Of a stretch of DNA of 64,000 nt, positions 8,432 through 16,738 are shown one piece after another (the stretch's first letter is position 1; each line of letters starts with the position of its first letter). The DNA comes from Citrobacter amalonaticus (GTDB lineage Bacteria; Pseudomonadota; Gammaproteobacteria; Enterobacterales; Enterobacteriaceae), in NCBI RefSeq assembly GCF_001559075.2, contig NZ_CP014015.2, positions 1,426,001 through 1,490,000 on the forward strand, in the 5' to 3' direction. The translations under genes were made by a program, and so were the position numbers. The notes below the pieces were generated by a model. The model was given only the letters and a program-made list of their open reading frames with translations, was not told the origin of the DNA and ran no database searches.

Positions 8432-10078
8432 TTACTGATTTTCGATCAGTAACGCTTCCAGTAAGTCGAGATCGTGCAGCAGTTTTTGCAGCGTTTCATT
8501 GCTGATTTCACGCGTGGCGCGCAGGTGATACAGTTCCGCCCGCTCTGAACGCAGCGCCGCCAGGCGGAAGCGGCGTTCCAGATTCTCTTCCTGGAGCGAA
8601 CTCTCAACATCGTTACGCCCGTCGGCACGACGCCGCAGGTTACCGATGACGCGGGAGCTCACTTCGGTCAGAAGCTGGTTATCGATGTTCTCTTCGGCAT
8701 CCGCCGCCAGACGCTCTTCCATTTTCTGGATCGCGACAATCGCCACTTCCGCCGTTGCCGCACGGGCAATCCGCTCCTCTTTCAGTTGCTGAGAATGATC
8801 GGCCACTTCCAGATGTTGCAGCAGAATTGGTAGCATCACGACGCCGACAAACAGCGAGAACAGAATCACGCCAGCGGCCAGGAAGACCAGTTCATAGCGC
8901 GCCGGGAAGACGTTGCCATCTGGCAGCAGCAGCGGGATAGACAGGACACCCGCCAGGGTGATAGCCCCGCGAACGCCCGCAAAGGAGGCGATTAAAATTT
9001 CCCGTGTCGTCCAGGAGCCAAACTCCATCGGTTTCTTTTTCAGGAAACGCATGCTGAAGTTTTTCATCGTCCACAGCCAGCCGAAACGCACCAGCATCAG
9101 CGCCACATAAATCAGAATGATATCGGTAAACAGCATCCAGATTTCCACGTTCGGATCGGCCTCCGCCGCCACCAGCGACGACTCGAGAATCCCCGGCAGT
9201 TGCAGGCCCAACAGCAAAAAGACCATGCCGTTAAACACAAACTCGAGCATCGCCCAGGTGCTGTTGGCACGCAGACGCATCGCCAGCGGCGCACGGCGCA
9301 TCACCCCGGAGCGGGTGATGGTCATCCCGGCGGCGACCGCCGCGAGGATCCCGGAGACGCCGATATGTTCTGCGATCAGGTACGATGCGAACGGCAGCAG
9401 GAACAGCAGGACGATTTGCGTCGCCGGCTCATCGCCGCCCCAGCGGCTGAGAAAGCGCAGCGAGCGACCGTACAGCCAACTGACAACAAAGCCCGCGAGG
9501 ATACCGCCGATCGCCACCTTAAAGAATTCCACCGTCGCGCCGCCGACGGTAAACACCATCGTGCCCATCGCCACAGCAACAGCAAATTTCAGTGATACCA
9601 GACCGGAGGCGTCATTCATCAGCGCCTCGCCTTGCAGGATGCCCATAATCTTCTTCGGGATCCGCCCTTCACCGACAATACCGGAAAGCGCAACCGCATC
9701 GGTTGGCGACAGCACGGCAGCGAGCGCAAAGGCCGGGATCAACGGAATGCCCGGCACCAGCCAGTAAATCAGAAAACCAATCCCGACCACGGTGACCAGC
9801 ACCAGCGCCAGCGCCAGACCGAAAATCTCTCGCCCATGTTCAAGAAATTCTCGCGTCGGCGTCTTCCAGCCATCAGCAAACAGCAGCGGCGGGATAAACA
9901 GAACCAAAAACAGTTCGGGGTCAAATTCTACGTGCAGACCAAACGTGGGCCACGCTAACAGCGCGCCGATAGCAATCTGCATGAGGGGTAAGGGGAGCTG
10001 GAAGGGCAATACGCGCGTAAATACCCCGGACAGCGAGACCACAAGGGTCATGATGAGTATTGTGAAGAAGATTTCCAT
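8432..10078 (-). CDS. yjcE: Putative Na+/H+ antiporter YjcE
   Basis: CPA1/NhaP-type cation:proton antiporter of 548 residues, near identical to E. coli YjcE. About twelve hydrophobic helices fill residues 1-415. The conserved LSPTDAVALSGIVGEGRIPKK around residue 125 and LQGEALMNDASGLVSLKFA near residue 150 carry the ion-binding Asp pair. A hydrophilic tail (about residues 420-548), rich in Glu and Arg and probably helical, faces the cytoplasm. It stands alone as a transcription unit between a convergent regulator and ghxP, which has its own terminator. Confidence 0.95.
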   Translation of the reverse strand: MEIFFTILIMTLVVSLSGVFTRVLPFQLPLPLMQIAIGALLAWPTFGLHVEFDPELFLVLFIPPLLFADGWKTPTREFLEHGREIFGLALALVLVTVVGIGFLIYWLVPGIPLIPAFALAAVLSPTDAVALSGIVGEGRIPKKIMGILQGEALMNDASGLVSLKFAVAVAMGTMVFTVGGATVEFFKVAIGGILAGFVVSWLYGRSLRFLSRWGGDEPATQIVLLFLLPFASYLIAEHIGVSGILAAVAAGMTITRSGVMRRAPLAMRLRANSTWAMLEFVFNGMVFLLLGLQLPGILESSLVAAEADPNVEIWMLFTDIILIYVALMLVRFGWLWTMKNFSMRFLKKKPMEFGSWTTREILIASFAGVRGAITLAGVLSIPLLLPDGNVFPARYELVFLAAGVILFSLFVGVVMLPILLQHLEVADHSQQLKEERIARAATAEVAIVAIQKMEERLAADAEENIDNQLLTEVSSRVIGNLRRRADGRNDVESSLQEENLERRFRLAALRSERAELYHLRATREISNETLQKLLHDLDLLEALLIENQ

Positions 10079-10179
10079 GCGTTCCCTGTTTGCGATGTTT
10101 CTTATGTGTTTGAGAGGCGTCGTGCCTCGATTTTACCTTTCTCAGAGTATCGCAAAAGACAACGAGTGTGTGCTGAAAA

Positions 10180-10213
10180 TAAAAACGGGTGGCAAAAGCC
10201 ACCCGTTTTTCGG
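10180..10213. terminator. Bidirectional-looking terminator between ghxP and yjcE
   Basis: ACGGGTGGC-AAAA-GCCACCCGT is a perfect nine-pair stem with T runs on both sides. On the minus strand it ends the ghxP transcript (TTTTTATTTT follows). Confidence 0.85.
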
Positions 10214-10226
10214 AGCGGTCCAGGAA

Positions 10227-11576
10227 TCAGATGGCCCAACCGCCGGCATAGAACGCCACCAGCGCCACGGCAATCACCACGGTACCGATGTTCAGCTTAC
10301 GCCATTCACCAGAGACCACGCGGCCAATCACCAGCGTGGCAAAACCAATCATGATGCCGGTCACGATGTTACAGGTCAGTACAATGAATACCGCCGTCAC
10401 CAGACCCGCCATCGCATCGACAAAGTCAGCGAAATCAATTTTCGCCACGTTGCTCAGCATCAGCAGACCGACGTACATTAGCGCAGGCGCCGTTGCATAC
10501 ACCGGAACGAGGTAAGAGAGTGGGGAAAGGAACAGGATCAGCAGGAACAGCACGCCGACGGTGATGGCGGTCAGGCCGGTTTTACCGCCTGCTGCCGTAC
10601 CGGCTGCCGATTCGATGTAGACCGCTGCTGGCGCTGCACCCACCAGACCTGAGAACACGCTGCTCAGGGAGTCTGTGGTCAGCGCTTTACCGCCGTCAAT
10701 AATCTGCCCGTCTTTATCCAGCAGATTCGCCTGACCCGCCACAGCACGGATGGTGCCGGTGGCATCAAACACAGCGGTCATTACCAGCGCCAGAACGCTT
10801 GGCAGAACAACCGGGTTCAGCGCGCCCATGATATCCAGGCTACCAATCAGCGATTTACCAGTTTCATCACTCAGCGATGGCATGGCGAAAATGCCGGAGA
10901 ATTTCACCGCCGGATCGAAAATCAGACCCACGACAGAAATGCCGATAATAGTCAGCAGAATGCCACCCGGCACTTTCAGTTTCTCCAGACCGATAATTAC
11001 CGCCAGACCAACCAGCGACATAATCACCGGGAAGGTAGCGAAGTGACCAAGCGCCACCGGCAGACCGTCCAGCGGGTTCTTGATAACCAGACCCACACCA
11101 TTCGCCGCGATCAGCAGTAAAAACAGGCCGATACCGATGCCGGTACCGTGCGCGATGCCCTGCGGTAAATTGCGCAGGATCCAGCTACGGATCCCGGTGG
11201 CGGAGATAATGGTAAACAGCACACCCATCAGGAATACCGCACCCAGTGCGACCGGAACGCTAATCTGCTGGCCCAGTACCAGACTGAACGCAGTGAAGGC
11301 GGTCAGAGAGATGGCGCAACCAATCGCCAGCGGCAGGTTGGCCCACAGCCCCATGACGATAGATCCCAGACCGGCCACCAGACAGGTCGCGACGAACACC
11401 GCCGCTGGCGGGAATCCGGCTTTGCCCAGCATACCAGGCACGACGATAACGGAGTACACCATCGCCAGAAACGTTGTTAAACCTGCCACCACTTCCTGAC
11501 GGACAGTGCTTCCACGTTGTGAAATTTTAAACCAGGCGTCGAGCGAACCGCCGGTACGCGCTGAAGGCGTAGACAT
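10227..11576 (-). CDS. ghxP: Guanine/hypoxanthine permease GhxP
   Basis: NCS2/AzgA-subfamily purine permease (formerly YjcD) of 449 residues with 12-14 hydrophobic helices. It imports guanine and hypoxanthine by proton symport. Conserved AzgA-type segments include TTFLAMVYSVIVVPGML near residue 35 and ALVMTAVFDATGTIRAVAG near residue 265. The start at 11576 (MSTPSART) is preferred over an ATG nine bases upstream because that ATG overlaps the ribosome site AGGGGA. Three PurR-like operators lie in the 347-bp upstream region, in line with a purine-salvage role. Confidence 0.95.
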   Translation of the reverse strand: MSTPSARTGGSLDAWFKISQRGSTVRQEVVAGLTTFLAMVYSVIVVPGMLGKAGFPPAAVFVATCLVAGLGSIVMGLWANLPLAIGCAISLTAFTAFSLVLGQQISVPVALGAVFLMGVLFTIISATGIRSWILRNLPQGIAHGTGIGIGLFLLLIAANGVGLVIKNPLDGLPVALGHFATFPVIMSLVGLAVIIGLEKLKVPGGILLTIIGISVVGLIFDPAVKFSGIFAMPSLSDETGKSLIGSLDIMGALNPVVLPSVLALVMTAVFDATGTIRAVAGQANLLDKDGQIIDGGKALTTDSLSSVFSGLVGAAPAAVYIESAAGTAAGGKTGLTAITVGVLFLLILFLSPLSYLVPVYATAPALMYVGLLMLSNVAKIDFADFVDAMAGLVTAVFIVLTCNIVTGIMIGFATLVIGRVVSGEWRKLNIGTVVIAVALVAFYAGGWAI

Positions 11577-11923
11577 AGAAAACATCCCCTGAGAGTTTAT
11601 TATTCGTTCTTATGCGTGGTGGACAATCCACTGCCAGCGCAACGTCAACTCCCTGTGCTCTGATCGCGACAAAGAGGGGTGTCGCAAAAAGCAAACGTTT
11701 AGCTCCGCGCATAAAAAAACGGGTAGTAAAAAAAAGCAAACGATTATCCAGCGATCATACGGGGATTATCAACTGAACTTTGCCGCTTTTTACTCATTTC
11801 TTGCGCTAACGCTGAAGAAATCGCCAACTGATGCGCAAACGTTATCGTCAATGCGCAATCCGGCAACAAATTTTGCCGGATTGCGTCGCAAATGCAGGAG
11901 GCAAGACGGTTAAAAAACCGCCA
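11577..11923. promoter_or_regulatory. ghxP upstream region with three PurR-like operators
   Basis: This 347-bp stretch has no gene. Three sequences resemble the PurR operator ACGCAAACGTTTNCNT: AAGCAAACGTTTAGCT (11689-11704), AAGCAAACGATTATCC (11734-11749) and GCGCAAACGTTATCGT (11833-11848). A perfect 13-bp inverted repeat with a six-base loop (11854-11866 and 11873-11885) lies 38 bases beyond the glutathione transferase stop codon and may end that transcript, although no T run follows. Operator assignment is by eye. Confidence 0.55.
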
Positions 11924-12592
11924 TCAACCACCGGGAATGTCAAAAGGGCCTCCCTGCTGGATGGCACGTTGCCAGGCAGGACGCATTTCCACGCGTTTTT
12001 TCCACGCGCTGATATGAGGACGATCGGCAATACCGCCGCGCGCCAGTAGCGCAAACAGAGGAAAACTCATCTGGATATCCGCCATGCTGAGATGGTCGCC
12101 GGCAAACCACGGGCGCTCAGCGAGGTGCGCGTCGATAAAGCGCGCGTGGGTTTCCAGTTGCGGATTGAGATACGCTTTTTGTACGCCCTGCCCCAGCGCG
12201 CCGCCCAGCGTGCGCAAACCAAAAGGCATCGGCGGTTTTCCCAGACTGACGAAAACCAGCTTCATTAACAGCAACGGCATCAGCGAACCCTCGGCGTAAT
12301 GCAGCCAGAAGCGATACTGGCGCGTGGATTCCGCATCAGCCGGTTTGAACTTTCCTTCGCTGTCATAGGTATCCTGCAAATAGTCGAGAATCGCCCCCGA
12401 TTCCGCGATGATCACACCGTTATCTTCCACGACCGGGGATTTACCCAGCGGATGGATTTTCTTCAGTGCCGGCGGGGCGAGCATGCTCTTTTCACGCTGG
12501 TAACGCACAATCTGGTAAGGCAGCGATAGCTCCTCCAGCGCCCAGAGAACGCGCTGTGAGCGGGACTGGTTTAAATGATGCACCGTCAACAT
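11924..12592 (-). CDS. Glutathione S-transferase family protein
   Basis: A 222-residue cytosolic GST with an N-terminal thioredoxin-like domain (residues 1-80) and a C-terminal helical domain. The N-terminal domain holds the SRSQRVLWALEEL helix, the cis-proline region LGKSPVVEDNG near residue 50 and the ESGAILDYL helix near residue 64. The first serine of NQSRSQRV (about residue 9-11) is the likely glutathione-activating residue. It lies between ghxP and soxR, a spot where E. coli K-12 lacks it; Salmonella-type genomes have a GST here. Substrate unknown; a detoxification role near soxRS is only suggested by position. Confidence 0.88.
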   Translation of the reverse strand: MLTVHHLNQSRSQRVLWALEELSLPYQIVRYQREKSMLAPPALKKIHPLGKSPVVEDNGVIIAESGAILDYLQDTYDSEGKFKPADAESTRQYRFWLHYAEGSLMPLLLMKLVFVSLGKPPMPFGLRTLGGALGQGVQKAYLNPQLETHARFIDAHLAERPWFAGDHLSMADIQMSFPLFALLARGGIADRPHISAWKKRVEMRPAWQRAIQQGGPFDIPGG

Positions 12593-12713
12593 GATGTTCT
12601 CCCGTCATTTCCTCTTACTCACTCTAGTAAATTATGGGAGATGGCGAAAAAAATTCGCCTAAAAAGTCGCCAGATTCACTGGCAAACGGGATGATGCGGC
12701 TTACACTTACAGT

Positions 12714-12855
12714 ATCAACACAGACCGGAACCTCCACCACGTGCTCGAATGAGGGGTGTTGACGTCGGGGGAAACCCTCCCGTGAACCAGCGGGATAGAG
12801 AGAAAGACAAAGACCGGAAAACAAACTAAAGCGCCCTTGCGGCGCTTTAGTTTTG
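12714..12855 (+). ncRNA. sraL: Small RNA SraL (RyjA)
   Basis: The region between the GST gene and soxR matches the known SraL sequence, as I recall it, from ATCAACAC through GGGATAGAGAGAAAGAC to the terminator. A -10 hexamer TACACT (12702-12707, extended by TA) gives a start at 12714 and resembles sigmaS promoters, as reported for Salmonella. The transcript ends in a 13-pair stem (12823-12835 and 12841-12853) with a T run. This stem overlaps the soxR stop codon on the other strand, so it probably ends both transcripts. SraL is an Hfq/ProQ-type trans-acting RNA; tig and rho mRNAs are reported targets. Confidence 0.85.
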
Positions 12856-13311
12856 CTCATCCTCCAGCAAACGTGCCCCCGTGCCCTCTTCGCCCAGCCG
12901 GTCTCCGGGGTTACGCAACGGACAGTCTTTGCGCGATAAGCAGCCACAGCCAATGCAACCGTCCAGCTCATCACGCAGCGCCACCAGAGTATGAATGCGG
13001 CGGTCCAGCTCTTCACGCCATTGCGAGGAGAGTTGCTTCCACTCTTTAGCGCTAAGGGTATGCCCTTCCGGCAGCACACCCAGCGCTTCGCTGATGGTCG
13101 CCAGCGGGATGCCGATCCGCTGAGCAATTTTGATGATCGCGACATAACGCAGCACATCACGCCGGTATCTGCGCTGATTGCCGCTGTTACGGATACTGCT
13201 GATAAGCCCCTTGCTTTCATAGAAATGCAGCGCGGAAACCGCCACGCCACTGCGCTTTGCCACTTCGCCCGGCGTGAGCATCGCTTTTATACGGGGTAAT
13301 TTCTTTTCCAT
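12847..13311 (-). CDS. soxR: Redox-sensing MerR-family activator SoxR
   Basis: MerR-type regulator of 154 residues. The winged helix-turn-helix occupies residues 11-80 (MLTPGEVAKRSGVAVSALHF) and is followed by a dimerisation helix. The [2Fe-2S] cluster motif CIGCGCLSRKDC has cysteines at 119, 122, 124 and 130. Oxidised SoxR untwists the 19-bp-spaced soxS promoter; redox-cycling compounds or nitric oxide are the signal. It is divergent from soxS, with the operator in the shared gap. Confidence 0.98.
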   Translation of the reverse strand: MEKKLPRIKAMLTPGEVAKRSGVAVSALHFYESKGLISSIRNSGNQRRYRRDVLRYVAIIKIAQRIGIPLATISEALGVLPEGHTLSAKEWKQLSSQWREELDRRIHTLVALRDELDGCIGCGCLSRKDCPLRNPGDRLGEEGTGARLLEDEQN

Positions 13312-13318
13312 AAATCAC

Positions 13319-13349
13319 TTTACCTCAAGTTAACTTGAGGAATTATACT
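13319..13349 (+). promoter_or_regulatory. soxS promoter with SoxR operator
   Basis: The perfect 18-bp palindrome CCTCAAGTTAACTTGAGG (13323-13340) lies between a -35 element TTTACC (13319-13324) and a -10 element TATACT (13344-13349). The spacer is 19 bp, the over-long spacing that makes soxS dependent on SoxR distortion. Confidence 0.95.
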
Positions 13350-13396
13350 CGCCCGCAGACAAAAGACGAATCGAACACTGAGAAGGAGGCAGCAAT

Positions 13397-13720
13397 ATGT
13401 CCCATCAGCAAATTATTCAGACCCTTATTGAATGGATTGATGAACATATCGACCAACCGCTGAACATTGATGTGGTCGCAAAAAAATCAGGTTATTCAAA
13501 GTGGTATTTACAGAGGATGTTCCGCACGGTGATGCGCCAGACGTTGGGCGACTATATCCGTCAGCGCCGACTGCTGTTGGCCGCCGTTGAACTACGCAAC
13601 ACCGAACGACCGATATTCGATATTGCGATGGATTTAGGCTATGTGTCGCAACAGACATTTTCCCGCGTGTTTCGCCGGGAATTTGATCGTACCCCCAGCG
13701 ACTACCGCCACCGCCTGTAG
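13397..13720 (+). CDS. soxS: AraC-family superoxide response activator SoxS
   Basis: A 107-residue protein consisting only of the AraC/XylS DNA-binding module with two helix-turn-helix units (about residues 25-45 and 75-97, including DIAMDLGYVSQQTFSRVFRR). It activates the superoxide and multidrug regulon as a monomer whose level is set by synthesis and Lon proteolysis. GAAGGAGG precedes the start. It ends two bases from the convergent pdeC stop codon. Confidence 0.98.
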   Translation: MSHQQIIQTLIEWIDEHIDQPLNIDVVAKKSGYSKWYLQRMFRTVMRQTLGDYIRQRRLLLAAVELRNTERPIFDIAMDLGYVSQQTFSRVFRREFDRTPSDYRHRL

Positions 13721-13722
13721 TA

Positions 13723-15309
13723 TTACTGTCCGCGCTGCATCAGGAGTGCGGGCGGTTGTTGTAACCAGTGAATGAAGTCCTGCGGCGGCAGCGCCTTCGC
13801 GAAGTGCCACCCCTGGCAGTACTGCACCCCGCGTTTAAGCAGCCAGCTCACCTGATCCGCCGTCTCCACGCCTTCCGCGATGGTTTTCAGACGCAGGCTT
13901 TGCGCCATCTCAATGATATGTTCCGCAATCAGATGGCTGGTGCTGTTGGTGGTCAGCGTATCGATAAAGGACTTGTCGATCTTAAGAATATCAACGTTCA
14001 GTGAATAGAGGTTGTGCAGGTTAGAGTAGCCGGTGCCGAAATCATCAATCGCCACTTCATAGCCTGCCTGACGAAATGCCTGGATCACCGGCGTAGTTTT
14101 CGGCACATCGATAAATCCCCGTTCGGTCACTTCGACTTTAATTTGTTGCGCAAGCACGCCATGTTCGCGCGCTTTATCCGCAATCATGGCAATCAGTCGT
14201 GAAGAGTGGAAATCCGACGCGGAAAGGTTGATAGAGATATACAACTGCGGGTTTGCAGCCAGAAACGTCCCCATATCACGGAACACTTCTTCCACCACGT
14301 AGTCGGTAATCTGCGCGATCATCCCTTCTTTTTCCGCCAGCGGGATAAACTCCGCCGGACTCATCACCTGCTCTTTACATCCCGGCCAGCGCAGCAGCGC
14401 TTCCGCCCCCACGCATTTCTCATTTTTAATATCAATGATCGGCTGATAGTGCAGGCAGAGCTGGCGCTGTTTAAGCGCGCGCTGGAGCATGCGCCGTGGC
14501 GAGTAGTATTGCCGACGCGCCCGCGACCAGAACATTAACAGCAAAATGCTGCTGATGATTGCCAGCGGAAGCGTAATCAACAACTGCTGATACAGATTCT
14601 GATAAAACCGCTGCATCGAGGTCGACACAATCACAGCAATGGGGCGTTTAGCCGAGTGGACGACGGTATAAAAATGGTCGTCCTGCTGGAAGACAGATTG
14701 ATTACGCTGGACCAGTGGCAACAGTTGAGCCGCCCAGGCCTGTTCGCTGAGGGAGAAAAAGGTGTTGGTTACCGTGTCATAGACCCCCCAGGCCAGCTCG
14801 GGGTCTTCAGACATCACTTCGCTATATGACAATGGATTGATCACGGCAACATAGTTTCCGCGTTGCATATACGTCATTTTATAACCGGTGAAAAAAGGCG
14901 TATCGCGAAAGTAATAAATGGAGATATTGGGTTTTCGTTTATAGTCTGCCGTCGGCATAATATAGGGAGCTGACGGTGCCATTACCGTAGAGCATAAAAA
15001 ACGATCGCCTTGCGCATAAATTAACTCGTTGATATACAGGCGCCCACGGATAATATTCAACATTCGTTGTTGATGCGCTGGCGTACACGCTTGTCCCTGA
15101 TACTGTTCAGCGGCATCACGGGCTAAGTCTGCCTGTAAAACGACCAGTTCAGTTTTATCTAAAGCCAGATGAGCAAAGATGCTCAGTTGCTTACTGGTTT
15201 GGGAAGTCGCTTGCAGGTGGGCAAACCATAGCGCCAGCATCACGGGGAGCAAAACCACCATGATTATCCCGAGGAACTTCAGCACATTGCGTCGCACCCG
15301 ATGATTCAT
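13723..15309 (-). CDS. pdeC: Cyclic-di-GMP phosphodiesterase PdeC (YjcC)
   Basis: A 528-residue inner-membrane protein. Residues 1-35 hold a first transmembrane helix, followed by a periplasmic CSS-motif sensor domain with conserved cysteines that responds to DsbA/DsbB redox state, and a second helix near residues 235-260. The C-terminal EAL domain (from about residue 275) contains EALLRW and DDFGTGYSNL, both needed for c-di-GMP hydrolysis, plus EGVET near the end. The start at 15309 (MNHRVRRN) is chosen because AGGG stands six bases before it; an ATG at 15330 has no ribosome site. Confidence 0.93.
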   Translation of the reverse strand: MNHRVRRNVLKFLGIIMVVLLPVMLALWFAHLQATSQTSKQLSIFAHLALDKTELVVLQADLARDAAEQYQGQACTPAHQQRMLNIIRGRLYINELIYAQGDRFLCSTVMAPSAPYIMPTADYKRKPNISIYYFRDTPFFTGYKMTYMQRGNYVAVINPLSYSEVMSEDPELAWGVYDTVTNTFFSLSEQAWAAQLLPLVQRNQSVFQQDDHFYTVVHSAKRPIAVIVSTSMQRFYQNLYQQLLITLPLAIISSILLLMFWSRARRQYYSPRRMLQRALKQRQLCLHYQPIIDIKNEKCVGAEALLRWPGCKEQVMSPAEFIPLAEKEGMIAQITDYVVEEVFRDMGTFLAANPQLYISINLSASDFHSSRLIAMIADKAREHGVLAQQIKVEVTERGFIDVPKTTPVIQAFRQAGYEVAIDDFGTGYSNLHNLYSLNVDILKIDKSFIDTLTTNSTSHLIAEHIIEMAQSLRLKTIAEGVETADQVSWLLKRGVQYCQGWHFAKALPPQDFIHWLQQPPALLMQRGQ

Positions 15310-15531
15310 TTCAGCCCTATATCCCTGCATTTCATATGCCTGTTATCATCAAGACAGGATGCTAAATTACACAGGTGGTTACGTTGCATGAATCTATCAA
15401 TATTAGCAACAGACTTTTATTAGCAAAAGTCTGATATTGCAGGATGGTGATAATATTCGACCGTAAAGCAAACCCGCAGTGACGATTAATTTTATTAAGG
15501 GTAATCCATTCTCCGAAAGGAGCCGTGTTTT
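15310..15531. other. pdeC upstream region with a stable inverted repeat
   Basis: No gene is supported here. A perfect nine-pair inverted repeat CAGACTTTT...AAAAGTCTG (15410-15418 and 15425-15433) stands about 100 bp upstream of pdeC. It may be a terminator remnant or a binding site; nothing else could be assigned. Confidence 0.4.
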
Positions 15532-15675
15532 ATGAAAGTTTTGTTGGCTCATTCGCAAAATGAAATTAAGTTAAATTTCTCCATCTGCTTATTTTTTGAC
15601 AATACAGAAAAGGTAAAACCAATACCTCTTTATTACGTCGCGCTCTTCAGTTGCGCCACGATGAAAGGGTGTTGA
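15532..15675 (+). CDS. Possible 47-residue small protein
   Basis: An ATG preceded by AAGGAG at nine bases opens a 47-codon frame (MKVLLAHSQNEIKLNF..., ending TGA at 15673-15675). I do not recognise the product. It has a short hydrophobic stretch and two cysteines and no clear transmembrane helix. The support is the strong ribosome site in an otherwise empty 596-bp gap; codon use is unremarkable. It may be a chance frame. Confidence 0.25.
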   Translation: MKVLLAHSQNEIKLNFSICLFFDNTEKVKPIPLYYVALFSCATMKGC

Positions 15676-15758
15676 TTGTTGAATCCATAACCACGCTTTT
15701 ATTATGGTTATAAAACAGGCAAAAAAGAGGCCGACAGGCTGGCGAACGACCGCTTAAC

Positions 15759-15774
15759 CGTGATATAGTTCACA
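15759..15774. promoter_or_regulatory. CRP-like site upstream of yjcB
   Basis: CGTGATATAGTTCACA matches TGTGA-N6-TCACA at nine of ten positions. It lies 132 bp before the yjcB start. A second inverted repeat (ATGAAAC-N9-GTTTCAT, 15781-15803) follows at once. Function inferred only from the match. Confidence 0.45.
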
Positions 15775-15905
15775 AATATTATGAAACAAAAACAACGTTT
15801 CATTCAGTGTTGATGTGAATGCCTGTCGATAGCCAAAGTGCGCCACGCCTCCCGTGAAAACGCCGCGCTGTCCAGGGCACCTGCTATTCTCAGAGGAAAA
15901 CTTTC

Positions 15906-16187
15906 ATGGCTACCCTGACCACTGGCGTGGTTCTTCTCCGCTGGCAACTGCTGAGCGCTGTGCTCATGTTTTTAGCCAGCACATTGAATATTCGTTTTCG
16001 TCGCTCAGATTACATTGGTCTGGCTGTGATCAGCAGTGGACTCGGGGTTGTCGCCGCCTGCTGGTTTGCGACGGGATTACTCGGCATCACCCTGATGGAT
16101 CTCTCCGCCATCTGGAACAACATTGAATCCGTGATGGTCGAAGTGATGAGCCAGACGCCGCCGGAATGGCCGATGGTATTGACCTGA
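15906..16187 (+). CDS. yjcB: Inner-membrane protein YjcB
   Basis: A 93-residue protein with two to three hydrophobic helices (about residues 5-30, 38-60 and 55-75) and a short polar tail ending PPEWPMVLT. It matches E. coli YjcB closely. Function unknown. AGAGGAAAA precedes the ATG. It stands alone, followed by a strong terminator, at the left border of the accessory ATPase/USP segment. Confidence 0.9.
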   Translation: MATLTTGVVLLRWQLLSAVLMFLASTLNIRFRRSDYIGLAVISSGLGVVAACWFATGLLGITLMDLSAIWNNIESVMVEVMSQTPPEWPMVLT

Positions 16188-16196
16188 TTTCCCCCG

Positions 16197-16220
16197 AGCC
16201 TCCCTGACGGAGGCTTTTTT
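16197..16220 (+). terminator. Intrinsic terminator of yjcB
   Basis: AGCCTCC-CTGAC-GGAGGCT followed by six T residues, ten bases after the yjcB stop codon. Confidence 0.9.
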
Positions 16221-16436
16221 ATTGTTTCCAGAAAATCCCGTCTCTGTCTGTTGCAGACACACTCGCCCCCTCTCTTCGATTTCAGCAAACCTGCATCGAT
16301 GATTCGCTTATCTGGCGCGGTCCATTTATTCAGCAGACCGCGCTTTATAATATATTCTTCCGTTGTCTCTGATATCCCTAATGTCATTATTATTCAGGAT
16401 TTAAAAGTTATGTAAGGAAGACTATTTTTATTATTC

Positions 16437-16547
16437 TCACCCCAGATATTTTACAAAGAAATAGGTTGAAATACCGCTAATTGCCGCAACAACAATTGCA
16501 AACATAATCAATAAAATCAACTTCTTAGCATTATATATTCCAAACAT
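16437..16547 (-). CDS. Small single-pass membrane peptide (36 residues), unannotated type
   Basis: A near-perfect ribosome site (AAGGAGG, five bases before the ATG at 16545-16547) opens a 37-codon frame ending TGA at 16437-16439. The peptide begins MFGIYNAKKLILLIMFAIVV and continues with a hydrophobic run to about residue 32, ending VKYLG. This is one transmembrane helix of about 22 residues flanked by lysines. It is divergent from the P-type ATPase gene 190 bp away. Small helices of this kind (MgtS, MgtR, KdpF; sarcolipin in animals) bind and tune P-type ATPases, so an ATPase partner is a reasonable but unproven idea. I do not recognise the sequence itself. Confidence 0.6.
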   Translation of the reverse strand: MFGIYNAKKLILLIMFAIVVAAISGISTYFFVKYLG

Positions 16548-16649
16548 AAACACCTCCTTTCCTAAATTTACACTTCCATTTACCCTCATAAAAAACAAGG
16601 GAAAATATCACCTTCACTCAAAGATAAAATAATACTTACCGAAACACCA

Positions 16650-16698
16650 TTGATTAATATCAAACATCTGAAGGCATTATTCAAATAGTATGCGTGTG
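16650..16698 (+). promoter_or_regulatory. FNR-dependent class II promoter of the P-type ATPase
   Basis: TTGATTAATATCAA (16650-16663) is a perfect FNR box (TTGAT-N4-ATCAA). A -10 hexamer TAGTAT at 16686-16691 gives a start at 16698, exactly 41.5 bp from the box centre, the class II geometry. The leader would be 41 nt. The rest of the 551-bp gap between yjcB and the ATPase holds only the yjcB terminator and the small membrane peptide; 16221-16436 shows nothing I can name. Confidence 0.7.
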
Positions 16699-16738
16699 TT
16701 TCAAAATATTAAAATTTTATTCTTTGAGGAAATTTACT

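Noticed and set aside
16010..16387. 125-codon frame antisense to yjcB
   Set aside because: Most of it is a yjcB shadow and it crosses the yjcB terminator; no similarity or ribosome site recognised.
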